Below are positions 8,623 through 16,509 of a stretch of 64,000 nucleotides of DNA, piece by piece (position 1 is the first letter of the stretch; the number at the start of each line of letters is the position of its first letter). A program made the position numbers and the translations under genes. The notes beneath the pieces were generated by a model. The model saw only the letters and a list, made by a program, of their open reading frames with translations. It ran no database searches and was not told the origin of the DNA. Location: contig NZ_JAAVVC010000024.1 of assembly GCF_018449725.1 (NCBI RefSeq), positions 62,001 to 126,000 of the forward strand. The letters run 5' to 3'. The stretch comes from Pseudomonas sp. dw_612 (GTDB lineage Bacteria; Pseudomonadota; Gammaproteobacteria; Pseudomonadales; Pseudomonadaceae).

Positions 8623-9884
8623 AAACGGATCGACAGGCCATCGGCCAGTGATTGGCGATACGCGCGCCAGGCCGGCACGCTGCCCATCAGCAGCGCGGCG
8701 ATCAGGATGCCACCGAGCAGCGTCCATTCATATTCGCTCGGCCACGACAGCGGCAGGTACAAACCGTAATTGGCCTGCACGTAACCCTGGGCAGCGGCGA
8801 TGCACACGTACAGCAACCCCACGCCGGCAATCACCCCGGACAGCGCCAGGGCAAAGGCTTCCAGCACCAGCAGTGTCGCAATATGCCACGGCCGCGCGCC
8901 CACCGAACGCAGGATCGCCATCTCGCGCCGCCGTTCATTGAGGCTGGTGAGAATCGCCGTGAGCATGCCGATCAACCCGGTCAACACCACGAACAGCGAA
9001 ACCACGAACAGGGCTTTTTCCGCCGTGCTCATCAAACTCCACAATTCCTGCAACGCCACGCCCGGCAGGATCGCCAGCATCGGTTCGCCACGGAATTCGT
9101 TGATTTCACGCTGCACGGCGAAGGTCGAAATCTTGCTGTTGAGGCCAAGCATGAACGCGGTGATCGCTTGCGGTGTCAGGTCCATGTTGCGCGCCTGATC
9201 GGCACTGATCCGGCCTTTGCCTTGGGCGGGCACGCCGTTGTGCCAGTCGATGTGAATCGCTTCCATGCCGCCGAGGCTGATGTGCAGCGTGCGGTCCACC
9301 GGGGTGCCGGTGCGTTTGAGAATACCGACCACGGTGAACGGCTTATCGTCGTGCTTGACCAGGCTGATGACCGCCACGCCGTGAGCCAGCACCAATTTGT
9401 CCCCGAGTTTGTAGTGCAGCGCGTCCGCCACTTCGGCGCCGAGCACCACTTCGAACGGGTCGGTGGCGAAGGCGCGGCCATCGGCCAATTCCAGGTGTTG
9501 CTGATGACCGTACTGGTAATGCTCGAAGTAGGCCTCGGTGGTGCCCATCACCCGATAGCCGCGATGGGAATCGCCGAGAGACATCGGGATTGCCCACTTC
9601 ACTTTCGGGTTGTTGGCGAAGTGTTCGAAGCTGTCCCAGCGGATGTTGTTGGTGGCGTTGCCGATGCGGAACACCGAGTACAGCAACAGGTTCACTGAAC
9701 CGGAACGGGCGCCGACGATCAGGTCGGTGCCGCTGATGGTGCTGGCGAAACTGGCTTTGGCTTCGGTGCGCACGCGTTCCACGGCCAGCAGCAGGCAGAC
9801 CGACAAGGCAATGGCGAACGCGGTAAGGATCGCAGTGAAGCGGCGGTTAGCCAGGCTGGCCAGGGCTAGACGAAACAAATACAT
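8619..9884 (-). CDS. FtsX/MacB-type ABC transporter permease
   Basis: This 421-residue membrane protein has one N-terminal helix (FTAILTAFAIALSVCLLLA), a long periplasmic domain of about 230 residues, and three C-terminal helices ending near GGILIAALLMGSVPAW. That is the FtsX/MacB/LolC fold. NERRREMAILRSVGARPWHI before the last helices is the usual coupling segment. Start 9884 (MYLFRLALA) lies right after the ATPase stop; a longer frame to 10076 only runs through the ATPase gene. Such permeases usually act as mechanotransmitters rather than channels. Its neighbour suggests a link to zinc. Confidence 0.85.
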   Translation of the reverse strand: MYLFRLALASLANRRFTAILTAFAIALSVCLLLAVERVRTEAKASFASTISGTDLIVGARSGSVNLLLYSVFRIGNATNNIRWDSFEHFANNPKVKWAIPMSLGDSHRGYRVMGTTEAYFEHYQYGHQQHLELADGRAFATDPFEVVLGAEVADALHYKLGDKLVLAHGVAVISLVKHDDKPFTVVGILKRTGTPVDRTLHISLGGMEAIHIDWHNGVPAQGKGRISADQARNMDLTPQAITAFMLGLNSKISTFAVQREINEFRGEPMLAILPGVALQELWSLMSTAEKALFVVSLFVVLTGLIGMLTAILTSLNERRREMAILRSVGARPWHIATLLVLEAFALALSGVIAGVGLLYVCIAAAQGYVQANYGLYLPLSWPSEYEWTLLGGILIAALLMGSVPAWRAYRQSLADGLSIRL

Positions 9885-9885
9885 C

Positions 9886-10596
9886 TCAGACCTCGAACGG
9901 GGTGGCGGCGCGATTGAGCTCGGCCAGCGACAGGTTGCGGTCGAACAGCGGCGCGAGGCTCTGGTCATGGCTGACGAACAACAGGCTCGATCCGGCTTCG
10001 CGGCACTCGGCGAACAGCAGGCGAATAAAGTTTTCGCGAGCGTCGTAGTCCAGGGCCGAGGTCGGTTCGTCGGCAATCACCAGTTCCGGTTGGCCGATCA
10101 ACGCCCGAGCGGCGGCGACCCGTTGTTGCTGGCCGATGGACAGCGAATCGGCGCGGCGGCTGAGGATGCTTTCATCCTTCAAACCCAGATGCGCGAGCAG
10201 GGTGGCGGCGGCTTGATCGACGCTGCCGTGGCGCTGTTTCGCCCGTTCGGCGCGTAATTTGGAAAAGTGGCAGGGCAATTCGACGTTTTCGCGCACGGAG
10301 AGAAACGGCAGCAAGTTGAACTGCTGGAAAATGTAGCCGGTGTGATCGACGCGAAAGCGGTCCCGGGCACCGGCGCCGAGTTCGGTCAGTTCCTGGCCGA
10401 GCAAACGGATGCTGCCGCGATCGGGCTTCTGCACACCGCCGAGCAGGCCGAGCAGGGTGGTCTTGCCACTGCCGCTGGGGCCCTTGAGGAACAGGGTTTC
10501 ACCGGGTTCCAGGCGAAACGCCGGGATATCCAGCAGCGGCGGGTGACCGGGCCAACTGAAGCCCAGGTCGGACAGTTCGATGAGTGCTTGGGTCAT
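9886..10596 (-). CDS. ABC transporter ATP-binding protein (LolD/MacB type)
   Basis: This 236-residue ATPase has Walker A GPSGSGKT at residues 39-46, signature LSIGQQ at 152-157 and Walker B LVIADE at 172-177, followed by PTSALD. The spacing and short length are typical of LolD/FtsE/MacB-type ATPases that partner FtsX-like permeases. The gene ends just before the permease start, so the two are translationally coupled. It probably powers the permease at 8619 on envelope cargo or a metal-related substrate. Confidence 0.88.
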   Translation of the reverse strand: MTQALIELSDLGFSWPGHPPLLDIPAFRLEPGETLFLKGPSGSGKTTLLGLLGGVQKPDRGSIRLLGQELTELGAGARDRFRVDHTGYIFQQFNLLPFLSVRENVELPCHFSKLRAERAKQRHGSVDQAAATLLAHLGLKDESILSRRADSLSIGQQQRVAAARALIGQPELVIADEPTSALDYDARENFIRLLFAECREAGSSLLFVSHDQSLAPLFDRNLSLAELNRAATPFEV

Positions 10597-10623
10597 TTAA
10601 CCGATTTCACGAGTGTCGATGAC

Positions 10624-10720
10624 CTGTAGGAGCTGACGAGTGAAACGAGGCTGCGATCTTTTGATCTTGATCTTTAAGGTCAAAAGATCGCAGCCTCGTT
10701 TCACTCGTCAGCTCCTACAG
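10624..10720. repeat. REP palindrome (CTGTAGGAGCTGACGAGTG type)
   Basis: Long arms of more than 35 bases: CTGTAGGAGCTGACGAGTGA pairs with TCACTCGTCAGCTCCTACAG, and the pairing extends inward through GATCTTTTGATC. It separates the ZrgA-like gene from the ATPase gene within the presumed operon and may stabilise or attenuate the upstream mRNA. Confidence 0.85.
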
Positions 10721-10735
10721 GGGATTTGTGGGGGA

Positions 10736-11323
10736 TCAGAATTTCAGGGCAGCAGCCTTGGCCGTCACTTCAACACCTTGCTGGCCGCTCGGGCTGATCA
10801 GTTGTACCTGAATTTTCTGGGTCGCCGGGAAGGTGTTGAAGATCGTCGCCAGGTCCAGGGTTTTCAGCGCGCCGGGTGCCGAGCAACTGAATTGGTAGTG
10901 AGCGTGGATTTCGCTGTGGTCGTGGTGATGTTCGTGACCGTCCTTGTCCGCTTCGTCGTGGTCATCGTCATGATCGTCGGCGTCCGGTTTGTCGCCGAAC
11001 AACGGGCTTTCGAGTTCCTGCGTCGCCACCTTGCAACCGGCGGCTTTCGGCAGGTTGAACAGCACCAGCGGGTTTTCCAGTTTCGCCCGGGCGGCGGCGA
11101 CTTTGGCTTTGTCGGCGTCGGTGGTGGCGGCGTGTTCGAAGCCCACCAGGTTCATCGCCGGGCTTTCCAGCTCCAGTTCCAGGGTCTGGCCGTCCAGCGC
11201 TGCGTTCAAACGGCCGACGCCATGTTCATGGGCGCCGAGGCTGCCGTGTTCAGGTTCAGTGGCGGCATGGGCAACGGCCAACGGCAACAGGGCAAACGGC
11301 AGAGCGAGCAGCAGACGACGCAT
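10736..11323 (-). CDS. zrgA: ZrgA-like histidine-rich periplasmic zinc protein (DUF2796)
   Basis: This 195-residue protein has a signal peptide (MRRLLLALPFALLPLAVAHA). The mature protein starts EPEHGSLGAHEHG and carries an Asp/His run at residues 114-142 with about ten histidines, an obvious metal-binding stretch. This matches the DUF2796 family, whose Vibrio member ZrgA supports zinc uptake. Downstream lie an ABC ATPase, an FtsX-like permease and a DUF3299 protein. A Zur-like box lies 33-50 bases upstream of the start, supporting derepression in zinc starvation. Function is from family knowledge; the regulation is inferred. Confidence 0.82.
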   Translation of the reverse strand: MRRLLLALPFALLPLAVAHAATEPEHGSLGAHEHGVGRLNAALDGQTLELELESPAMNLVGFEHAATTDADKAKVAAARAKLENPLVLFNLPKAAGCKVATQELESPLFGDKPDADDHDDDHDEADKDGHEHHHDHSEIHAHYQFSCSAPGALKTLDLATIFNTFPATQKIQVQLISPSGQQGVEVTAKAAALKF

Positions 11324-11355
11324 GGCGGGTCTCCGGAAAGTAAAGTGAAAGGTTT

Positions 11356-11373
11356 GTTATGTAATCTTATAAC
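11356..11373. promoter_or_regulatory. Zur-like operator upstream of zrgA
   Basis: GTTATGTAATCTTATAAC. The part GTAAT-CTT-ATAAC fits the gammaproteobacterial Zur core GTTAT-N3-ATAAC at 9 of 10 positions, and an extra GTTAT half-site lies immediately to its left. It sits in the divergent gap between zrgA and the gene at 11459. Confidence 0.5.
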
Positions 11374-11458
11374 GAAAGTGCGGAGAGTTTGCCCGCCCGC
11401 TTGGCGTTGCACAAGACCCATGGGAGCATGCAGGTCAGAAATGTGCGGGAGCAGACTC

Positions 11459-11809
11459 ATGTTGCGAATACGCGGAAGCATCGGCGACTGGCCGGTGGAT
11501 TTGACCCTGGAGATGGACGACGGCGACTGGGCACGGCTCGGCGCGCAGTTGCAGGTCAGCAAAACCGAGGAGGCCAGCGCCCCGGCGGCCAAGCCGCTGA
11601 ATCAGGATGATGCGCTGTGGCAAATCGCCAAAGACCTGCTGCGCAAGGCCGGGCAGTTGAGCGGTCCGGATTTGCTGGAACAACTGGAAGGGCTGACGGG
11701 AAGTGCGGCGTCGGGCAAGCGTTTGTTGGTGCGCTTGCGCCATTGTGCGGATGTGAAAGTGGTGAGCGGCGGGGATACGCCGCTGTACAGCTGGCGCGAG
11801 CCAGCGTAG
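11459..11809 (+). CDS. Hypothetical 116-residue cytoplasmic protein
   Basis: I do not recognise a characterised family. The protein starts MLRIRGSIGDWPVDLTLEMDD, a short beta-rich part, followed by a linker and then a helical part (DDALWQIAKDLLRKAGQL, LLEQLEGLTG) that looks like a small winged-helix or coiled domain. There is no signal peptide or membrane segment. It is divergent from zrgA, and the Zur-like box lies in the shared gap, but its ATG is about 85 bases away. Its stop codon lies inside a REP palindrome. A much longer upstream frame is antisense to zrgA and was not used. Confidence 0.65.
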   Translation: MLRIRGSIGDWPVDLTLEMDDGDWARLGAQLQVSKTEEASAPAAKPLNQDDALWQIAKDLLRKAGQLSGPDLLEQLEGLTGSAASGKRLLVRLRHCADVKVVSGGDTPLYSWREPA

Positions 11810-11900
11810 GAGCTGCCGAAGGCTGCGATCTTTTGATCTTTCGGTTGTTTCAACACCGCAAAAACAAGATCAAAAGATCACAGCGTGCCGCAGCTCCTAC
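11806..11900. repeat. REP palindrome overlapping a stop codon
   Basis: GTAGGAGCTGCCGAAGGCTG is mirrored, with mismatches, by CAGCGTGCCGCAGCTCCTAC, and the inner arms contain GATCTTTTGATC-type sequence. The TAG stop of the 11459 gene is formed by the first bases of the element. Confidence 0.75.
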
Positions 11901-11929
11901 GGAATCGGGTTCACATGGCCCGGATCCGG

Positions 11930-12802
11930 TTAGTACAGCGCGGCAAACAACTTGCGTCGGTAGGTGGTCACCAGCGGGTGATCGTTGCCCAGCAGTTCGA
12001 ACACCTGCAGCAAGGTCTTGTGCGGCAAGCCTTCGCTGTAGCTGCGGTTGCGGATAAACAGCTTCAACAGCGAATCCAGCGCCGGCTCGTATTGCTGACG
12101 GGCCAGTTGCTGGATCGCCAGTTGATACACCGCTTCATCGTCCTGCGGATCTTTTGCCAGGCGTGCTTTCAAATCCGCCGCATCCGGCAAATCCTTGGCC
12201 TGGCCGAGGAACTGGATTTGCGCCTTGGCACCGGCCAGTGCAGCCTTGTGCTCATCGGTCTTGACCGCGTCGAGCACGGTTTGTGCTTCGCCCAGTTCGC
12301 CACGTTCGGTGAGGCAACGGGCATACAGGATCAGCGCTTTGGCGTTGGTGTTGTCTTCGCCCAGCAGCACTTTGAGGATGGCTTCGGCGTCGGCAAAACG
12401 GTTGTCGTCGAACAACGCCTGAGCCTGTTCGAACGGATCGGCAGCGGCCGGCGGCGGCATCTGTACATGGGGTTCCAGCATCGCGCGGACGGCGGATTCC
12501 GGTTGTGCACCGGCAAAACCGTCTACCGGTTGACCGTCCTTGAACAGCACCACGGTCGGCAGGCTGCGGATACCGAAGCGCGAAACGATGTCCGGCTCGA
12601 CGTCGCAATTGACCTTGGCCAGCAGCAACTCGCCCTGATAGCTCTCGGCGATGGTTTGCAGCATCGGCATCAGCGCCTTGCACGGCGCACACCATTCGGC
12701 CCAGAAATCCACCAGCACCGGTTTGTGAAAAGAGTTCTCGATCACCGACTGGTCGAAATCGGCAGTCGTGGCGTCGAAGATGTACGGCGTTTCCTGACTC
12801 AT
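11930..12802 (-). CDS. cnoX: Co-chaperone thioredoxin CnoX (YbbN)
   Basis: This 290-residue protein has an N-terminal thioredoxin domain (about 1-110) with WCAPC at residues 37-41, Cys38 and Cys41, followed by a TPR-like helical domain (about 115-290). This is the CnoX/YbbN architecture. The family holds unfolding or chlorinated clients and hands them to GroEL or DnaK. E. coli YbbN lacks the second active-site cysteine; this one keeps CxxC, as in many other bacteria, so it may also act as an oxidoreductase. The gene is single and flanked by REP elements. Confidence 0.9.
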   Translation of the reverse strand: MSQETPYIFDATTADFDQSVIENSFHKPVLVDFWAEWCAPCKALMPMLQTIAESYQGELLLAKVNCDVEPDIVSRFGIRSLPTVVLFKDGQPVDGFAGAQPESAVRAMLEPHVQMPPPAAADPFEQAQALFDDNRFADAEAILKVLLGEDNTNAKALILYARCLTERGELGEAQTVLDAVKTDEHKAALAGAKAQIQFLGQAKDLPDAADLKARLAKDPQDDEAVYQLAIQQLARQQYEPALDSLLKLFIRNRSYSEGLPHKTLLQVFELLGNDHPLVTTYRRKLFAALY

Positions 12803-12847
12803 GGGGGATCTCTTGGAAGCGTGAATACGCTCACTATAAGGGCTGGC

Positions 12848-12934
12848 GCAAAAGATCGCAGCCTTCGGCAGCTCCTACAGGATCGGGTTCACACACGGTC
12901 AATGTAGGAGCTGCCGAAGGCTGCGATCTTTTGG
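12848..12934. repeat. REP palindrome
   Basis: CAAAAGATCGCAGCCTTCGGCAGCTCCTACA is mirrored by TGTAGGAGCTGCCGAAGGCTGCGATCTTTTG, an almost perfect 30-base inverted repeat. It lies between cnoX and the methyltransferase gene. Same family as 10624 and 11806. Confidence 0.85.
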
Positions 12935-12939
12935 CGGCT

Positions 12940-13596
12940 TCATGGGCGCCGTGCATGGTAAAGGCTCACATGCCGAAACTCTTCAGGCTCGGCCAGATCG
13001 GGCAGGGTCATGGCCTCGAGCATTTCAATGCGCCGGTACAACGGATGACGAAAATCCCTCACGCGAGAATCCGCGACCAACGCTTCCCGGCCACGGCTCA
13101 AAAACTCATCGAGCAGCGGCAGATTCGCCCGGTCATACAGCACATCGGCGACGAGAATCAGATCAAACCGATCCGCCTCGGCGAAGAAATCCGTCGAATA
13201 ATTGAGTTCTACGTCATTAAGCTGAGCATTCGCCCGACACGCGGCAATTGCCAACGGGTCCAGGTCACAGGCCACCACTTCCAGCGCCCCGGCCTTGACC
13301 GCCGCAATCCCCGCCACCCCGGAACCCGCGCCGAAATCCAGCACTCGCTTGCCTTTGACCCACTCAGGAAACTCCGCGAGATACCGCGCCACCGCCAGGC
13401 CACTGGCCCAGCAAAAACTCCAGTACGGCGGCTCATGCAGAATCCGACGGGTTTCTTCCGGGCTGAAGGCGCGGTCCATGTTGTCGCCGTCGATCAGCCA
13501 GAGTTTCAGGTCAGTGCCCGGTAACGCGCAGGCGACAAGTTGTGCGTCACCCAGCAGTTCACCCAACGCCTGTTGCAAGTCGAGCGGTTCAATCAT
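12940..13596 (-). CDS. Class I SAM-dependent methyltransferase
   Basis: This is a 218-residue Rossmann-fold methyltransferase. Motif I is VLDFGAGSGVAGI at residues 85-97, preceded by PPYWSFCWASGLAVARYL, which is characteristic of the PrmA/ETFB-lysine methyltransferase group. VACDLDPLAIAACRANAQLND is motif II and LILVADVLYDR is motif IV. It probably methylates a protein lysine or related target; the substrate is not determinable. Its ATG overlaps the stop of the upstream lipoprotein gene (ATGA), so the two are coupled. Confidence 0.82.
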   Translation of the reverse strand: MIEPLDLQQALGELLGDAQLVACALPGTDLKLWLIDGDNMDRAFSPEETRRILHEPPYWSFCWASGLAVARYLAEFPEWVKGKRVLDFGAGSGVAGIAAVKAGALEVVACDLDPLAIAACRANAQLNDVELNYSTDFFAEADRFDLILVADVLYDRANLPLLDEFLSRGREALVADSRVRDFRHPLYRRIEMLEAMTLPDLAEPEEFRHVSLYHARRP

Positions 13597-14057
13597 GGGG
13601 CTTTGACGAATTGCAGCTGACCCAAAGCCTGGGTCGTCGGTTGGGTAATGGTTTGCGACGGCAGGTGCAAAATCAACTGGCCGGACTGGCTGGCGCGGCC
13701 GCGCAATTCAACCCGAGCGCCGACCGGGAAGGATTCCGGATTGAAACGCAGGTGAAACGGCAGAATCTGATTGGTGCCGATCAGACTGGAACTGGCCAGC
13801 AATTGTTGCGGGCGGGATTTATCGTCGATCACCAGCAACGCCAGTTCCACTTCGGCACCGGCGGGCACGCCTTGCAGGGTGCCGCTCAGTTCACGCTGAT
13901 ACGCCGGCAGCGGGCCGAGGTCAGCGGATTCCTTGGCTTTCTTCTGCGCCGCTTGTGGCGCCGGGCCCGGGGTCGGCGGCTGGGGCTTGGGCGCATCGCT
14001 GCCGCAGGCCACCAGCAGGCTTAAAACACTGAGCAGGACGAGCGGTCGAAAGGACAT
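13593..14057 (-). CDS. YbaY-family lipoprotein
   Basis: This 154-residue protein has a lipoprotein signal, MSFRPLVLLSVLSLLVACGS. The lipobox LLVAC places the modified Cys at about residue 18, followed by a Pro-rich linker. The remainder (LSGTLQGVPAGAEVELALLVIDD, ending LPSQTITQP) matches the beta-sandwich of the YbaY/DUF4232-like lipoprotein group. Start 14057 is preceded by a GGAG and follows a poor upstream stretch, so the longer frame to 14129 was not used. Function unknown. Confidence 0.75.
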   Translation of the reverse strand: MSFRPLVLLSVLSLLVACGSDAPKPQPPTPGPAPQAAQKKAKESADLGPLPAYQRELSGTLQGVPAGAEVELALLVIDDKSRPQQLLASSSLIGTNQILPFHLRFNPESFPVGARVELRGRASQSGQLILHLPSQTITQPTTQALGQLQFVKAP

Positions 14058-14174
14058 TTTTGGCTCCAGCAAGGTGACATCCATAATAGCTCGTCTGTAT
14101 ACCGCAAACCCTATGGCTTGTCTTGCCACGGGGATGCGCTACCATGGCCCTCCCTTTTTTTGTTGCCTGCCACC

Positions 14175-14639
14175 ATGCACTGTCCCTTCTGCGGTGCCAA
14201 CGACACCAAGGTCATCGACTCGCGTCTGGTCGCCGAGGGCGAACAGGTGCGCCGTCGGCGTGAATGCCTGGCCTGCGGCGAGCGTTTCACGACGTTCGAG
14301 ACCGCCGAACTGGTGTTGCCGCGCCTGATCAAAACCGACGGCAGCCGCCAGCCGTTCGACGAAGAAAAACTGCGAGCCGGCATGCAGCGGGCGCTGGAGA
14401 AGCGTCCGGTGAGTGTCGAGCGCCTCGAATCGTCGCTGGTGCACATCAAACACAAACTGCGCGCCACCGGCGAGCGTGAGGTCAAATCCCTCGTGGTCGG
14501 TGAACTGGTGATGGCCGAGCTGCAAAAGCTCGACGAAGTCGCCTACATTCGTTTCGCCTCCGTGTATCGGCGCTTCCAGGACTTGAACGAGTTCCGCGAA
14601 GAGATCGATCGCCTGGCCCGTGAGCCGGTGAAAGAATGA
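14175..14639 (+). CDS. nrdR: Transcriptional repressor NrdR
   Basis: This 154-residue protein has a zinc ribbon with Cys3/Cys6 and Cys31/Cys34 (MHCPFCGAND, CLACGERF) and an ATP-cone domain (VLPRLIKTDGSRQPFDEEKLRAGM). NrdR represses ribonucleotide reductase genes when dATP is high. Start 14175 gives the family's invariant MHCPFC N-terminus. Its stop overlaps the ribD start (ATGA), placing it first in the rib-nusB-thiL-pgpA operon, a common arrangement in gammaproteobacteria. Confidence 0.96.
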   Translation: MHCPFCGANDTKVIDSRLVAEGEQVRRRRECLACGERFTTFETAELVLPRLIKTDGSRQPFDEEKLRAGMQRALEKRPVSVERLESSLVHIKHKLRATGEREVKSLVVGELVMAELQKLDEVAYIRFASVYRRFQDLNEFREEIDRLAREPVKE

Positions 14640-15769
14640 CCACCTCCGCAGAACTTGCCATCCTCGACGCCCATTACATGGCCCGTGCCCTGGAACTGGC
14701 GCGCAAAGGTCATTACACGACCCACCCCAACCCGCGCGTTGGCTGTGTGATCGTGAAGGACGGGCAGATTGTCGGTGAAGGCTGGCACGTGCGCACCGGC
14801 GAACCCCACGCCGAAGTCCACGCCTTGCGCGACGCTGGCGACAAGGCCCGGGGTGCCACGGCTTACGTGACCCTCGAACCGTGCAGCCACCACGGCCGCA
14901 CACCGCCCTGCGCCGATGCGCTGGTAAATGCCGGCCTCGCCCGAGTCGTCGCGGCGATGCAGGACCCGAATCCGTCGGTTGCCGGTCGCGGCATGCAGCG
15001 TCTGGCCCAGGCCGGCATCGCCATCGAAAGCGGCGTGCTGGAAGGCGAAGCGCGCAAGCTCAACGAAGGTTTCCTGAAACGCATGGAACACGGCTTGCCG
15101 TTCGTGCGGGTCAAGTTGGCCATGAGCCTCGACGGTCGCACGGCGATGGAAAGCGGCGAAAGCCAATGGATCACCGGCCCGGCGGCCCGTTCGGCGGTAC
15201 AACGCCTGCGTGCCCAGGCCAGCGTGGTGCTGACCGGCGCCGATACGGTGCTGGCGGACAACGCGCGTTTGACCGTGCGTGCCGCTGAACTGGGTCTGGA
15301 CGCCGAGCAAACCGCCCTGGCCATGAGCCGTCCGCCGCTGCGGGTGCTGATCGACGGTCGCCTGCGCGTGCCGCTGGATGCGCCGTTCTTCAAGGCCGGC
15401 CCGGTGCTGGTCGCCACATGTATGGCGATTGAAGAACAGTACGCCAACGGCCCGGAATGCCTGATCGTGGCTGGCGACGAGGGTCTGGTGGACCTGCGCA
15501 AGTTGCTGGTCGAACTGGCCAGCCGTGGGGTCAACGAAGTGTTGGTCGAAGCGGGGCCGCGTCTGGCCGGGGCTTTCGCCCAGCAAGGTCTGGTGGACGA
15601 ATTCCAGATCTTTATCGCCGGCAAGTTCCTCGGCTCCTCGGCCCGGCCATTGCTGGACTGGCCGCTGGCGCAGATGAAAGACGCGCCCGAGCTGAAAATC
15701 ACCGAAATCCGCGCGGTTGGCGATGACTGGCGAGTCATCGCCATTCCTTCGCCAGCGGCGAGCGTATAA
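14636..15769 (+). CDS. ribD: Bifunctional riboflavin deaminase/reductase RibD
   Basis: The 377-residue protein carries an N-terminal cytidine-deaminase-like domain with zinc ligands His58 (HAEVHAL), Cys83 (EPCSHHGRTPPC) and Cys92. The C-terminal reductase domain starts near VKLAMSLDGRTAM. It converts diaminohydroxyphosphoribosylaminopyrimidine to 5-amino-6-ribitylaminouracil phosphate using NADPH. Length and both active sites look intact. It is second in the operon, coupled to nrdR. Confidence 0.96.
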   Translation: MTTSAELAILDAHYMARALELARKGHYTTHPNPRVGCVIVKDGQIVGEGWHVRTGEPHAEVHALRDAGDKARGATAYVTLEPCSHHGRTPPCADALVNAGLARVVAAMQDPNPSVAGRGMQRLAQAGIAIESGVLEGEARKLNEGFLKRMEHGLPFVRVKLAMSLDGRTAMESGESQWITGPAARSAVQRLRAQASVVLTGADTVLADNARLTVRAAELGLDAEQTALAMSRPPLRVLIDGRLRVPLDAPFFKAGPVLVATCMAIEEQYANGPECLIVAGDEGLVDLRKLLVELASRGVNEVLVEAGPRLAGAFAQQGLVDEFQIFIAGKFLGSSARPLLDWPLAQMKDAPELKITEIRAVGDDWRVIAIPSPAASV

Positions 15770-15815
15770 TTCCCGGCCGCAGCCTAGCGACGGCTTTGTT
15801 CTCGAGGAGGACTCC

Positions 15816-16493
15816 ATGTTTACCGGCATCATCGAATCCATCGGCAGTATTCGTGCATTGACCCCAAAAGGCGGAGATGTGCGGGTCTACGTAGAAACCG
15901 GCAAGCTCGACCTGAGCGACGTCAAACTGGGCGACAGCATCGCGGTCAACGGCGTGTGCCTGACCGCCGTCGAGCTGCCAGGCAACGGTTTTGCGGCGGA
16001 CGTCAGCCGTGAAACCCTCGACTGCACCGCCATGAACGACCTGAAAAGCGGCAGCCCGGTCAACCTGGAAAAAGCCCTGACCCCGACCACACGTCTGGGC
16101 GGGCATCTGGTCAGCGGTCACGTCGATGGCGTGGGCGAAGTGGTTGCCCGCACCGAGAACGCCCGCGCGGTGGAATTCCGTATTCGCGCGCCGAAAGACC
16201 TTGCCAAGTACATCGCCCATAAAGGCTCGATCACCGTCGATGGCACCAGCCTGACCGTGAACGCAGTCGATGGCGCCGAGTTCTTGCTGACGATCATTCC
16301 CCACACCCTGAGCGAAACCATCATGGCGTCGTACCAGCCAGGTCGCCGGGTGAATCTGGAAGTGGACTTGCTGGCACGTTATCTGGAGCGCCTGTTGCTG
16401 GGCGATAAGGCCGCAGAGTCTGACTCTTCACAAAAGCCGTCCGGAAACATCACCGAAAGCTTTCTGGCCCAAAACGGCTACCTCAAATCCTGA
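15816..16493 (+). CDS. ribE: Riboflavin synthase, alpha subunit
   Basis: This 225-residue protein has two tandem lumazine-binding repeats: MFTGIIESIGSIRAL opens the first and LGGHLVSGHVDGVGEV the second. It dismutates two 6,7-dimethyl-8-ribityllumazine molecules to riboflavin. A GAGGAGG ribosome site sits 6 bases before ATG 15816. FMN-riboswitch sequence is not present in the short gap after ribD. It is also called ribC in some organisms. Confidence 0.95.
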   Translation: MFTGIIESIGSIRALTPKGGDVRVYVETGKLDLSDVKLGDSIAVNGVCLTAVELPGNGFAADVSRETLDCTAMNDLKSGSPVNLEKALTPTTRLGGHLVSGHVDGVGEVVARTENARAVEFRIRAPKDLAKYIAHKGSITVDGTSLTVNAVDGAEFLLTIIPHTLSETIMASYQPGRRVNLEVDLLARYLERLLLGDKAAESDSSQKPSGNITESFLAQNGYLKS

Positions 16494-16509
16494 CTCAAGG
16501 GGGTGCCTT

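Noticed and set aside
15770..15815. FMN riboswitch in the rib operon
   Set aside because: The gaps before ribD, ribE, ribBA and ribH are too short, and none shows the RFN core.
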